Source of the DNA: JBLHKW01 sp047618565
Lineage (GTDB): Bacteria; Planctomycetota; UBA1135; GCA-002686595
Direction: 5' to 3'
Assembly: GCA_047618565.1 (NCBI GenBank)
Contig: JBLHKW010000042.1
Coordinates: forward strand, 1-34,619
Length of the DNA stretch: 34,619 nucleotides
Each line of letters starts with the position of its first letter. Position 1 is the stretch's first letter. Under the pieces are notes generated by a model, which was given only the letters and a program-made list of their open reading frames with translations, made no database searches and was not told the DNA's origin. The position numbers and the translations under genes were made by a program. Shown here piece after piece: positions 1 through 8,010 of the stretch.

Positions 1-351
1 GATGGCCTGAGCAACACCGACGACAGCGACAATGGTCGCCTTGACGCTGGCGGTCTCTCGCAAGCCTCCGGTGGCGGCACACGTCCGGCCGACGGCCTGA
101 GCAGCACCGACGACAGCGACAGCGACCGTGGTCGTCTCGACGCTGGCGGTCTCTCGCAAGCCTCCGGTGGCGGCACACGCCCGGCCGACGGCCTGAGCAG
201 CACCGACGACAGCGACAGCGACCGTGGTCGTCTCGACGCTGGCGGTCTCTCACAAGCCTCCGGTGGCGGCACACGCCCGGCCGATGGCCTGAGCAGCACC
301 GACGACGACGATTCTGGCGACAAGCGCAACCGCGGAATCTCGCCCGTCTGA
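1..351 (+). CDS. C-terminal end of an Asp/Ser/Gly-rich tandem-repeat protein (5' end outside window)
   Basis: An open frame runs from base 1 to a TGA at 349-351, giving 116 residues. It is built of a 32-residue unit beginning DGLSSTDDSDSDRG and ending ASGGGTRPA, present three times (the first lacks two residues), followed by a short final unit that diverges after the Asp cluster into a basic tail (DKRNRGISPV). The unit is acidic and low in hydrophobic residues, so it is probably an extended linker or stalk. The Asp clusters recall calcium-binding repeats, but no exact EF-hand or RTX consensus is present. A GC-rich hairpin follows the stop. No function can be assigned from this fragment. The reading frame is supported by the preserved repeat phase and by unit 3 differing from unit 2 only at a synonymous site. 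Confidence 0.75.
   Translation, partial: DGLSNTDDSDNGRLDAGGLSQASGGGTRPADGLSSTDDSDSDRGRLDAGGLSQASGGGTRPADGLSSTDDSDSDRGRLDAGGLSQASGGGTRPADGLSSTDDDDSGDKRNRGISPV
1..351 (+). repeat. 96-bp in-frame tandem repeat, 3 full units plus a partial one
   Basis: Units lie at 1-90, 91-186 and 187-282, with a degenerate fourth beginning at 283. Units 2 and 3 differ at one base, a synonymous TCG/TCA change. Unit 1 is six bases shorter and carries several substitutions. Near-identity at DNA level indicates recent duplication or gene conversion. The array continues beyond the left edge, so the copy number is unknown. Confidence 0.9.
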
Positions 352-389
352 GATACGCAGCTTCCGGTGGAACTCCCCTCCACCTGAGC

Positions 390-427
390 GAACCGGCCGC
401 CCCGCTCCCGAGCGAGGCGGCTGGTTC
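390..427 (+). terminator. GC-rich hairpin after the repeat-protein gene
   Basis: The arms GAACCGGCCGCC and GGCGGCTGGTTC pair over 12 bp with one G-T wobble, and the loop can fold again (CGCT/AGCG). It lies 39 bases after the stop codon. There is no T tract, so intrinsic termination is plausible but unproven. Confidence 0.5.
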
Positions 428-595
428 CGTTAACGAGCGTCGCCGAACTCACCTCGACTGGTGACGGCTCGCCGAACGACAGGCTGCCGATCCCGGTCAA
501 CGCGGTTTCGTCGTCGCCCCGGTGCCAGCCCGCGAGTTAGGGTGTGCCTCCCCCGCGCATGGGAACCCGAATCAGACCCGTAGAAGGACCGATCG

Positions 596-1519
596 ATGAC
601 CCCCTCTCCCCTCACCATCGGCACTCCCGGCCAGCCCTGGGGCGCGACCGAGAAGGCCACGTGGTTCCAGACCCAGACCACCAAGCGCAGCTACCCAAAC
701 GACGTGCTCGCCGCCGTGGAGTCCCTGCGCGCGCGCTTCAACGTGGTGCAGTATGGCCGACTCGACCAGGACCCCGAGCGCTATCCGTTGTTCGCGATCG
801 AGAGCCGCGACCCCGACGCGGGCCTGCCGAACATTCTGGTCACCGGCGGTGTGCACGGATACGAAACCAGCGGCGTGCACGGAGCCCTGGCGTTTGCCGA
901 CAGGCATGCATCCGCATACAGCGGCAAGGCGAACGTGACCGTCGTTCCGTGCGTCAGTCCGTGGGCGTACGAGGTGATCCATCGCTGGAACATGCACGCG
1001 GTAGACCCCAACCGCTCTTTCATGGCCGACAGCCCGGCCCAGGAGTCCTCGCTGCTCATGCAGTATGTGGGCACCCTGCCGGGCCCGTTCACGCTACACA
1101 TCGACCTGCACGAGACCACGGATACGGACGAGACCGAGTTCCGACCGGCTCTGGCGGCCCGCGACGGGCTCGGGCTCGAGCTCGAGCCTGGAGAGATCCC
1201 GGACGGCTTCTACCTGGTCGACGACAGCGAGAACCAGCAGCCCGCGTTCCAGCAGGCGATCATCGAAGCGGTCGCGAAGGTCACCCATATTGCGCCGGCA
1301 GACAAGAACGGGGAGATCATCGGATCGACGGTGGTTGCGCCCGGCGTGATCCACTATCCCGTCAAATCGCTCGGCCTGTGCACGTCATTGACGGGCGCCA
1401 CCTACACGACGACGACCGAGGTCTACCCGGATAGCCCGCGTGCGACCCCCGAGCAGTGCACCGCGGCCCAGGTAGCTGCGGTCCGTGCCGCGATCGACTT
1501 CGCCCTGGGAGCCGACTGA
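596..1519 (+). CDS. M14-family zinc carboxypeptidase-like protein
   Basis: This is a 307-residue protein with the M14/succinylglutamate desuccinylase-type zinc hydrolase pattern. GGVHGYE supplies His87 and Glu90 as zinc ligands. DPNRS at 137-141 is the substrate carboxylate-binding segment. HIDLHE supplies the third ligand, His172. TTTTE at 271-275 provides the likely general base Glu275. These would hydrolyse a C-terminal peptide or amide bond. No signal peptide is visible, so it is probably cytoplasmic. The start is chosen because AGAAGGA (582-588) lies seven bases upstream of the ATG. The exact substrate cannot be read from sequence, and a deacylase role is possible. Confidence 0.85.
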   Translation: MTPSPLTIGTPGQPWGATEKATWFQTQTTKRSYPNDVLAAVESLRARFNVVQYGRLDQDPERYPLFAIESRDPDAGLPNILVTGGVHGYETSGVHGALAFADRHASAYSGKANVTVVPCVSPWAYEVIHRWNMHAVDPNRSFMADSPAQESSLLMQYVGTLPGPFTLHIDLHETTDTDETEFRPALAARDGLGLELEPGEIPDGFYLVDDSENQQPAFQQAIIEAVAKVTHIAPADKNGEIIGSTVVAPGVIHYPVKSLGLCTSLTGATYTTTTEVYPDSPRATPEQCTAAQVAAVRAAIDFALGAD

Positions 1520-1670
1520 CAGGCGGGCGTGGACGCGGCGTAGCGTGTAATAAATTTGCAAGGCACCCCTTCGGCGGCAAACACGAGGCGCCCCTCCACG
1601 AAGAGGGATCCGTCCGCGTGGTCAGCTCCCATTGCCTGGCCAGATTTCCCGTTCCCTATAGAATCCCCCG

Positions 1671-2774
1671 ATGAACAAACTCGTCCTCAGCGCAGCACTG
1701 ACCCTCACCTCGTTAGTCACCGCCAGCGCACAAACGCCGACAGCCGTCTCGAATTGCAATCAGATCGGCGGCATTCCTTCGGTCGGAGTGACCCGCGACA
1801 ACGGTTTGAGCTGGGCCACCAGCAACCGGCCCATGCCCCTCGGGCAAGGCACCTTCGGCATGGCCGTCGCGCGTGGACGGAACGAGATCATCTCGTCCTA
1901 CCGGAACAAGATCTACGTCTCGCACAACGGAGGCTGTGCTTGGCGCCCCGTAGGGCCCATTCAGGCCTCGCACGTGCGCCTCGTCGGATCGAGCCACGGC
2001 GGATACGCCTGGAACTTTTTCTCCGCCCAGAATGTGTGGCGCATCGATCTGCGCAAGACGGGCGCAAACAAGATCGTCCCCGTGAAGGCCCTGGCCCAGG
2101 ATGTCGTCGCGATCGGCGTCGACCCGGCCGACGACATGCACGTGCGCGGCGTGGGCGAGGGTGGCGGGTTCTACGATTCATTCAACGGCGGCGACTTCTG
2201 GGTTCCACTCGGTCCGGGCGCGCCGGTGACTCCGCTCGTGTACTTCGCCGCCTTCGACCCGAACAACCTCGACCACGCGATCGTCGGCATGGCCCAGGGT
2301 GGCGTCGTCACGACCCTCGACGGCGGCGCGACCTGGACGTCCGCTACAGGCCTCACCCAGACGGGCGGTTCGCGCAACTCCTTCTACGGAGTGATCTCCG
2401 AATCCGACCCCTCCATCGTGTGGGTCGAGTCCATCGATCTCGACGAGTCGGGCGGGGGCGCACCTTCGAACGGCAAGCACATCTATCGCTCGACTGACGG
2501 TGGCCTTTCCTTCACGCCCGTCGTCGACGCAGGCGGCGGAGTGACGCTGGTCAACGGCGCCTTCATGATGACCGACCCGTCCGATGCGGACGTGGTCTAC
2601 TTCCCCTTCGGCGCATCGACCTTCGGAAACATTCTGGAGCTCTACCGCTACGACCACGGAACTGGCCAGGTGACCTGGACGACAACCACCACGACGCCCC
2701 AGGCAAAGATCCGCTCGATGGTCTTCTCGCCGCTGCACTCCTCGCGCATCGTGGTCGGGTTCGAGGGCAGCTGA
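1671..2774 (+). CDS. secreted Asp-box (BNR-like) beta-propeller protein
   Basis: The protein has 367 residues. Residues 1-20 form a Sec signal peptide ending ASA before Gln21. The mature part contains at least five Asp-box motifs (S/T-x-D-x-G-x-x-W/F): TRDNGLSW at 41-48, SHNGGCAW at 84-91, FNGGDFW near 171, LDGGATW near 216 and STDGGLSF near 274. Such turns mark sialidase, sortilin/Vps10 and GH74-type propellers. The catalytic arginines of sialidases are not evident, so an enzyme activity is not claimed. It probably acts in the periplasm or at the surface. No strong ribosome binding site precedes the ATG. A TATAGA box at 1657-1662 would give a very short leader, but this is speculative. Confidence 0.75.
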   Translation: MNKLVLSAALTLTSLVTASAQTPTAVSNCNQIGGIPSVGVTRDNGLSWATSNRPMPLGQGTFGMAVARGRNEIISSYRNKIYVSHNGGCAWRPVGPIQASHVRLVGSSHGGYAWNFFSAQNVWRIDLRKTGANKIVPVKALAQDVVAIGVDPADDMHVRGVGEGGGFYDSFNGGDFWVPLGPGAPVTPLVYFAAFDPNNLDHAIVGMAQGGVVTTLDGGATWTSATGLTQTGGSRNSFYGVISESDPSIVWVESIDLDESGGGAPSNGKHIYRSTDGGLSFTPVVDAGGGVTLVNGAFMMTDPSDADVVYFPFGASTFGNILELYRYDHGTGQVTWTTTTTTPQAKIRSMVFSPLHSSRIVVGFEGS

Positions 2775-2874
2775 GCCGAGACTGCCGCGCAACGTGCCTG
2801 GTGCTCCCAGACTAGCGCGGCCCCGCTGATGGTCCTGGCCAGCGGGCTGATATCAGACTTGCGTTACATCCGAC

Positions 2875-2904
2875 GGCGCTTCGCTTCTGAAGGAGCGAGG
2901 CGCC
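2875..2904 (+). promoter_or_regulatory. 5'-leader hairpin before the S41-like gene
   Basis: GGCGCTTCGC (2875-2884) and GCGAGGCGCC (2895-2904) form a 10-bp stem with one wobble pair and a 10-base loop. It sits about 25 bases before the ribosome binding site. It could stabilise the mRNA or modulate initiation. No known riboswitch fold is recognised. Confidence 0.4.
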
Positions 2905-2929
2905 ACAGTCCACGCAGTAAGATCACCAC

Positions 2930-2935
2930 AGGAGG
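2930..2935 (+). promoter_or_regulatory. ribosome binding site fixing the start of the S41-like gene
   Basis: AGGAGG lies seven bases before the ATG at 2943. This selects 2943 over the longer open frame starting at 2829, and it agrees with the signal peptide that begins there. Confidence 0.8.
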
Positions 2936-2942
2936 CCAGGAT

Positions 2943-3851
2943 ATGTTCACATCCAGGCGCGCCGCGGCTGGCACCGCACTCTGTTTCGTCGCCCTGACGG
3001 CGTCCGCGCAAGCAGGCGTCTCGACCCGGCTGGAGCTTGACGGCCGCCCCATCAGCCAGCTGCTGGAGCAATCCGAACAGCGCATATCGGGCGCGACAGC
3101 CCCGGCCCGGCGCCGCTCCGCACTCGGGCGCGTCACGCGCAGCCGGGACGGAACGCCTCGGTCCTTGTTGCTCGCCGCATCCGGACGTGCTGGCCGACCG
3201 TTGCAGCTGGAGCTCCGGCCGCTCGGTCACGATGAACAGATCGACTACCCACGCGGCGCGGCGTTTCGCGAGCCCGAACCGGGCTTGTTCTATGTGGACC
3301 TGGACCGCGTCTCGGACGCTGACTTCGAAGCAGCGCTGGCGCGGGGCATCATCTTCGACCTGCGCGGCTACCCGGGCGGTGTAAGCCCCCTGTCCGTGCT
3401 CCCGCACCTGATTACCGAGCGGGCCGTGAGTGCGCAGTTTGGCACGCCCGAACCGGCCCAGCCCAACCGGACGCAAACATCCTTCTCGCGCCGCGGGGAA
3501 TGGAAGCTCGACCCTGCACCTGAACACCTGTCGGCCCCATGCGTGTTCCTTTCGGGCAGCGCAGCCATCAGCGAAGCCGAGTCCTGGCTGCGTGTTGTGA
3601 AGCACCATCGCATCGGAACGATCGTCGGTGCCGCGAGGGCCGGGACCAACGGCGACGCCTGCTCGATCGAACTTCCCGGGGGAGACTGCATGACCTGGAC
3701 CGGGATGCGCGTGCTCAAGCACGACGGATCTCGACACCACGGGGTCGGAATCCAGCCCGACGTACCAGCCACGCGCACCCGTGCAGGTGTTGCTGCGGGA
3801 CGGGATGAGGTGCTCGAAACAGGCCTCGAAGTGCTCAGGGAGGCCCGCTAG
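2943..3851 (+). CDS. secreted S41-like (C-terminal processing) serine peptidase domain protein
   Basis: The protein has 302 residues with a signal peptide over about residues 1-24 (MFTSRRAAAG...ASAQAG). FDLRGYPGG (138-146) followed by FLSGSAAISEAE (202-213) and LPGGDCM...GVGIQPDVP matches the core of S41 (tail-specific/CtpA) peptidases. Ser210 in I-S-E-A-E is the expected nucleophile. No PDZ domain is visible, and the protein is shorter than Ctp proteases, resembling the S41B/Tricorn-core type. It is presumably periplasmic. The start is set by AGGAGG at 2930-2935. The TAG stop lies inside the left arm of the palindromic element at 3847-4013. Activity is inferred from motif order only; the general-base lysine was not placed with certainty. 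Confidence 0.75.
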   Translation: MFTSRRAAAGTALCFVALTASAQAGVSTRLELDGRPISQLLEQSEQRISGATAPARRRSALGRVTRSRDGTPRSLLLAASGRAGRPLQLELRPLGHDEQIDYPRGAAFREPEPGLFYVDLDRVSDADFEAALARGIIFDLRGYPGGVSPLSVLPHLITERAVSAQFGTPEPAQPNRTQTSFSRRGEWKLDPAPEHLSAPCVFLSGSAAISEAESWLRVVKHHRIGTIVGAARAGTNGDACSIELPGGDCMTWTGMRVLKHDGSRHHGVGIQPDVPATRTRAGVAAGRDEVLETGLEVLREAR

Positions 3852-4013
3852 CAGCCCGTGGTGAAAGTCACGGCGGGCTCGAAGCCGTCAGGATTCGATC
3901 TGGCAAGGCGCGCTGACGACGCGTATTCGTGGATACTCGGAGGAAGCGCAACGCCGCCAGGGCGGAGCCTGGCGGATTTGAGCGGGTCGTGAGTTTCACC
4001 ACGGGCTGCTAGC
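3847..4013. repeat. 167-bp palindromic element, copy A (MITE/REP-like)
   Basis: The 26-base terminal arms at 3847-3872 and 3988-4013 are inverted copies with one mismatch. The left arm begins GCTAGCAGCCCGTGGTGAAA. Weaker pairing continues inward. An internal perfect hairpin, CCGCCAGG (3954-3961) with CCTGGCGG (3968-3975), lies to the right of the centre. The left end supplies the TAG stop codon of the S41-like gene. The ends resemble those of the elements at 22413 and 26341, so this is one of a family. There is no coding capacity for a transposase. Confidence 0.85.
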
Positions 4014-4119
4014 CCACTCCAGAGGGACTGAACGGGCGACTCGGGCCTGTACCGGATCCTTGGACTCGCGTAGGCTTGGAAGTGACCGGCGCGCGTGTAC
4101 GTGTCGGTCCTTGCCATGT

Positions 4120-4124
4120 GGAGA
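4120..4124 (+). promoter_or_regulatory. ribosome binding site of the YkuK-like gene
   Basis: GGAGA stands three bases before the ATG at 4128. This is short spacing, but it is the best match near the conserved N-terminus. Upstream in-frame ATGs at 4095 and 4116 lack a comparable site. Confidence 0.5.
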
Positions 4125-4127
4125 TCA

Positions 4128-4580
4128 ATGTCGGGTAATCCAGTCAGCGACATCGTTCGCGCTGTGCAGTCCTTGTTGCACAGCGATCGGCACATCGTGC
4201 ATGTCGGGACGGATTCACAGACCTTTGGCGACCACACGAACTTCGTCACCGTGGTGGCGATCGTGGAACCGGGATTCGGCGGTCGCGTGCTCTACTGTCG
4301 CGAGCGTACACCGCGCGCCCACTCCCTCGCACACAAGCTGTTCCGTGAGGCCGAGCTGAGCCTGGTCGCCGCGATGCAGCTGGACAGCGAGATCGCCCAC
4401 GACATCATCGTGCACGTGGACGCCAACCAGGACGAGCGCCACAGCTCGTCGAAGTACGTGCGCGCCCTGGCCGGCATGGTCATCGGGCACGGTTTCCAGG
4501 TGCGCGTGAAGCCGGACTCCTGGTGTGCGACTCATGTGGCAGACCATCTCGTAAAGGGCAAGCACCCTTACGCAGCCTGA
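4128..4580 (+). CDS. ykuK: YkuK-family RNase H-fold protein (DUF458)
   Basis: The protein has 150 residues and resembles the YkuK/DUF458 family (Bacillus YkuK is slightly longer). The first strand contains HVGTDSQ with Asp29. A central EAE follows an Arg-Ser-His-Lys region. IVHVDANQDE supplies Asp98, and HVADHLVK near the C-terminus supplies Asp139. Together these give the acidic positions expected of an RNase H-like active site. It has no signal peptide, so it is cytosolic, unlike most neighbours. Its biological role is unknown even in model organisms. It lies alone between palindrome A and the next lipoprotein gene. The ATG at 4128 is chosen for its ribosome binding site and family-like length. 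Confidence 0.8.
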   Translation: MSGNPVSDIVRAVQSLLHSDRHIVHVGTDSQTFGDHTNFVTVVAIVEPGFGGRVLYCRERTPRAHSLAHKLFREAELSLVAAMQLDSEIAHDIIVHVDANQDERHSSSKYVRALAGMVIGHGFQVRVKPDSWCATHVADHLVKGKHPYAA

Positions 4581-4595
4581 AGCCGGGCGCCGCTC

Positions 4596-4652
4596 CGGAG
4601 ATTTCCGCGCATTTCTCCGTGACGTGGGCACGCGCGTGACACTTTCAGTGTC
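4596..4652 (+). other. two small hairpins after the YkuK-like gene
   Basis: CGGAGA (4596-4601) pairs with TCTCCG (4614-4619), and GACACT (4638-4643) pairs with AGTGTC (4647-4652) around a TTC loop. Either may help end transcription of the upstream gene. Neither is followed by a T tract. Confidence 0.3.
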
Positions 4653-4753
4653 GTGTGCAGATTCCCGGCAAGAAGAGGCAATAGCCGTCCCGCATGCGTC
4701 GTCCGAAGGGCTGACGCCACGAGACCGTTAGCTTCCCATGTAGAGGTCACGAG

Positions 4754-5563
4754 ATGACGAAGAAACACGCCACGTACGATTCCCGTTTCTGGATTGGCCT
4801 CGCTGGATGGCTCCCCTTGTCGCTGATCGGGTGTGCTAGCGCGATGGCCGTATCCCAGGTCGATCCAGCTGCGTCGCTGCAGACCGGCCTCTGTTCTATC
4901 TCAACGGCCGAAGCTGTGCCCGGAGCACCCCGGTACGACGCGATCGACCTGGGTGACTGGCAGCAGGGCGGGCGCGCGCGCAGCGGAAACTGGAGCATCG
5001 ATCCAGGCGGCCAGTCCGTGCTCCAGGCACTCAACGGCGCGCCGACAAGCTTCCACAGCGCACGGAAGTTCATCGACGTGACTATCGCCGGGACGTTCGA
5101 GGTGTTCGATGCGTCCGATGACGACTTCATCGGCTTCGTGTTCGGCTACGAGGCCCATGGGGGCGACGAATCGCGAGCAGACTTCCTTCTGTTCGACTGG
5201 CGTGGCGGAGAGCAATCCAGCGCGGCCGAGGGCTTCACGCTCAGCCGCGTAGCAGGCCCGATGTCGAACAGCGCCGGGATCGGCACGCCCTGGTGGGGTC
5301 ACACCCACCCATCGATCGACGTGCTCGCAACGGACCTAGGGGCCGGCAAGGGCTGGCGCCACGGCCGCAAGCATGAGTTCGAGTTGAGCTACCTGAAGGA
5401 CCGCATCCGGATCGTGATCGATGGCCTGCAGGTCTTCGATCTGCCGGGCGAGTTCGAGAGCGGGCAGTTTGGCTTCTACAACTTCTCCCAGGCCAGGACG
5501 CGCTACAGCCTGCTCGGTGCTTCACCGGCCGGGGCCCGGATGGGTGTTGCGACGCTTCGGTGA
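4754..5563 (+). CDS. lipoprotein with thrombospondin C-terminal-like (TSP-C) lectin-fold domain
   Basis: The protein has 269 residues. The leader ends LSLIGC, a lipobox with Cys27 as the probable lipidated residue. From about residue 60 the protein follows the thrombospondin C-terminal domain pattern: DDDFIGFVFGYEAHGG, then FLLFDWRGGEQ, a Gly-rich GFTLSRV segment, a Trp-rich turn, IRIVIDGLQVFDLPGEF and finally GQFGFYNFSQARTRYSLL. The fold is a jelly-roll that binds calcium in animal thrombospondins; Asp-rich loops here could do the same. It is likely surface or periplasmic. AGAGGT (4742-4747) is the ribosome binding site. Its gene converges with the Ig-like lipoprotein gene, leaving only 38 bases between the stops. 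Confidence 0.8.
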   Translation: MTKKHATYDSRFWIGLAGWLPLSLIGCASAMAVSQVDPAASLQTGLCSISTAEAVPGAPRYDAIDLGDWQQGGRARSGNWSIDPGGQSVLQALNGAPTSFHSARKFIDVTIAGTFEVFDASDDDFIGFVFGYEAHGGDESRADFLLFDWRGGEQSSAAEGFTLSRVAGPMSNSAGIGTPWWGHTHPSIDVLATDLGAGKGWRHGRKHEFELSYLKDRIRIVIDGLQVFDLPGEFESGQFGFYNFSQARTRYSLLGASPAGARMGVATLR

Positions 5564-5601
5564 GGCCTTTGCGGGCCCCCCCCACGTCGGGAGCATGGAG
5601 G

Positions 5602-6741
5602 TCAGCGGACCTCGAAATGCCGTTCGATGGGCTCGTCGCGAGTCGTTTCACCGACCTCGCTGCCGATGGGCGTTTCGAAGGGGCGCGCCAGGGCGTTGCC
5701 CGCCAGGTCCTCGATGCGGGACTCGGCGATGACGAGGTAATGCCCTGGGTTCCAGTTGCGTTGCGGACAGAACGACCAGCTCATGCCATCGGGAGCCACG
5801 ACGCCTCCTCCCGCCACGACTTGACGCTCCATGTTCTCAACCCGCACCGAACGAGCCGTGATGAAGAAGTCGAGGTGCTCGTCAAACTCGATCCGCAGGG
5901 GCGCAGTCGAGCCTGCTTGCGGTGTGGTCAGGCTCCATGTTTCCGCGTCCGGGGATGCACGGTCGACAGCGACCGTGTGGAAACTCCAGCTGAAAGCGTG
6001 TGCCAGCGGACGTCCCGCGCCGTCGCGCCAGCCCGCATCCACCACCAGGGTGTAGTCGCGGTCCGGAAGAAGCGGCGGCCCGAGATCCAGGTTGGGTCGC
6101 AGGCCACGCTTGATGCGACCCGGCTCGAGCAGGAGGGTCAGGCGCGTACGAGTCGGATCCCAGAGCTCGTCCCGAAGCTCCAGAAAGGGCAAGCGGACCG
6201 GAGTGCCGTCGCTCTCGAGCATGCGCAGGTGCTCGTGGGCTTCGCCGCGTGACATCGGAGCCGAGAACGTCAGGTACATGCGCAGCACGTTGGCAGGCAT
6301 GTCGCGCAACGCGGGCTGCAGCCCTTGGACCACCGTCGTGGGCGAGGTGCGGTCCTCTGGCAACGAGAACTCACGCACCAGGAAGGTCGCCGAGGTAGGG
6401 TCCGCCCCGTGGGCCGGGTAGCGAGCTGTGTAGACGACGCCCCGGGCCCAGGGAAAGCGTGGGCTAAAGACGAGCGCGCCGTCACTCACGCTGTAGCTGC
6501 CGCTGATCGCCGGCCATGCGTCCCTGGCATCGGCAACCCGCACCTCCAGAAACCGCGCTGCGTCATCGACGAGCCCTTCTCGAGCGAGAGTCGCCTGATC
6601 CAGGCCCAGCAGTGTCACGGCCTGCTGGCCGGTATGTGGGGTACGCAGGACGAGCGCAGGCTCCGGGTCACCAGCCCCCTGGGGGCCCGCACACGAGACC
6701 AGCCCAACAATTGCCACAAGCGCGGCTCTCAAGCGAAGCAC
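5602..6741 (-). CDS. lipoprotein with bacterial Ig-like (Big_5-type) domains
   Basis: The protein has 379 residues. A lipoprotein signal peptide ends LVSC with Cys17. The body contains repeated Ig-like sandwiches of the Big_5 kind, with FSPRFPWARGVVYTARYP, YLTFSAPMSRGEA (the usual strand before the inter-domain region) and LRIEFDEHLDFF. A calcium- or sugar-binding role is not evident. The start codon is GTG at 6741, preceded by GGAG seven bases upstream. Only 14 bases separate it from the propeller gene upstream, so the two are probably co-transcribed. No catalytic motif is seen; it is likely a cell-envelope structural or binding protein. Confidence 0.7.
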   Translation of the reverse strand: MLRLRAALVAIVGLVSCAGPQGAGDPEPALVLRTPHTGQQAVTLLGLDQATLAREGLVDDAARFLEVRVADARDAWPAISGSYSVSDGALVFSPRFPWARGVVYTARYPAHGADPTSATFLVREFSLPEDRTSPTTVVQGLQPALRDMPANVLRMYLTFSAPMSRGEAHEHLRMLESDGTPVRLPFLELRDELWDPTRTRLTLLLEPGRIKRGLRPNLDLGPPLLPDRDYTLVVDAGWRDGAGRPLAHAFSWSFHTVAVDRASPDAETWSLTTPQAGSTAPLRIEFDEHLDFFITARSVRVENMERQVVAGGGVVAPDGMSWSFCPQRNWNPGHYLVIAESRIEDLAGNALARPFETPIGSEVGETTRDEPIERHFEVR

Positions 6742-6755
6742 CCGAGCACTCCGGA

Positions 6756-7844
6756 TCAGGGATTCTCGATCGTGAGCAGCATGCTGCCCCCACCATCCGG
6801 ATCGTCGATCAGGACCACCACGTAGTCATCGTCGAGCTTGGTAAGCTGCTCGACCCCCGGCAGGTAGTCGACAACCTCGAAGCCGACGCCGGCGGTCCCC
6901 TGTACGGGCGATTCGATGGCATCGGCGTCCAGGATCTGTTTCCCCTCGATGCGCATGAGCCCGAGGCTCGAGTTTGCGATCAGGACCCAGCTCTTCCCGT
7001 CCTTCTCGTAGGCCACCATGTCGAGCGGCGTGTTGCGCGCGCCGAGCTCGGCCACAGTCGTGCCGCGGACCTTTTCGCCATCTCTCAGATCGGCGATCGG
7101 AAAGCGCACCAGCGGAGTGCATGTGTAGGCGGCCAGGAGCTGAGACTCGCTGCCGAGCGTGTAAGGCAGGAACGTCCGAACCGGCGCGCGGGTCTCCAGG
7201 ACGCCGTGGTTCCCATGGTAGATCTCGACGCTGGCCCCGCCTTCGACGCTGCCGAACGGATAGGGCACGGAACGCAGCTTGGAGGCGAACTCCTCGTTCG
7301 AGAGCCCCGCGACGAGCACGCGCCCATCGGTGAAGGCGAGATCGGTGATGGACTGGGTGCGCGGATCCAGGCCGGGTCCGGTCGTGCTCTCGGGAGCGTT
7401 CGAGAGCTCCGCCCGCGCAAAGCGCACATCCGCAAGGTCGACCACCTCCAGGCCGCCCCCCGCGGTCACGCCCACGATCACCGGGACGCTATCGTCCCCC
7501 AGACCGCGGCTGACGGAGAGGTAGGCGCGCCCGTCGACGGGGCTGACCGCAAGGTCGTGAACGAGGAGCTGGTCCTCGGCTGTACCGAGCAGCGCGGCGA
7601 GCTGGCCGCCGAAGTCGTCCACCTGGATCTGGTGCGCGGCGCCACGCTCCGTCTCGAAGTCGAGGGCGAACAGCGCGGCTCCCATCGGGTCCGCCACGAA
7701 GAGCACGCCATCCGGGCCGAACGTAATCGGACCGATCGAAGCGAAGTCCACCTTTCCGCGCGTCCACGTGTTCGACCCCCCGGAAAGCGCGAACGCGGAA
7801 GATGCAGAGAGCACCACGGACAGAATGGAAATCAGCTTCGACAT
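6756..7844 (-). CDS. secreted beta-propeller protein, function unknown
   Basis: The protein has 362 residues with an N-terminal signal peptide (MSKLISILSVV...SSAFA). The rest is made of repeated blade-like segments such as ITFGPDGVLFVADPMGAALFALD, HDLAVSPVDGRAYLSVS and ITDLAFTDGRVLVAGLS. These fit a YVTN/SMP-30-like propeller. No catalytic residues stand out, and the substrate is unknown. The start at 7844 is preferred over an in-frame upstream ATG (7874) because GAGGAG lies six bases before it and the signal peptide begins there. It forms a close pair with the Ig-like lipoprotein gene downstream. Confidence 0.7.
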   Translation of the reverse strand: MSKLISILSVVLSASSAFALSGGSNTWTRGKVDFASIGPITFGPDGVLFVADPMGAALFALDFETERGAAHQIQVDDFGGQLAALLGTAEDQLLVHDLAVSPVDGRAYLSVSRGLGDDSVPVIVGVTAGGGLEVVDLADVRFARAELSNAPESTTGPGLDPRTQSITDLAFTDGRVLVAGLSNEEFASKLRSVPYPFGSVEGGASVEIYHGNHGVLETRAPVRTFLPYTLGSESQLLAAYTCTPLVRFPIADLRDGEKVRGTTVAELGARNTPLDMVAYEKDGKSWVLIANSSLGLMRIEGKQILDADAIESPVQGTAGVGFEVVDYLPGVEQLTKLDDDYVVVLIDDPDGGGSMLLTIENP

Positions 7845-7850
7845 GGAAAG

Positions 7851-7856
7851 CTCCTC
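7851..7856 (-). promoter_or_regulatory. ribosome binding site of the propeller gene
   Basis: GAGGAG on the minus strand, six bases before ATG 7844, decides the start of the propeller gene. Confidence 0.75.
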
Positions 7857-8010
7857 GGGGTTTGGCGGGCTCAACTGCCCGCTGGAGACCCGATCCTACC
7901 CAGCCCGCGCGCAGGGTCCCCATGGGAGACTGTAAGGGAATGGTCAGCGCAGGTCGGGCGCGTCCCTTCAGACGGTAAGGGCTCGCCAGCTCCGGGTCGA
8001 CGCGCTCCGC

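Noticed and set aside
1..351. Repeats as a CRISPR array
   Set aside because: Units are contiguous, 96 bases long and in frame with a protein, with no spacers.
1556..2497. Open frame overlapping the Asp-box protein
   Set aside because: Shifted shadow of the Asp-box gene with Arg/His-rich composition and no signal peptide.
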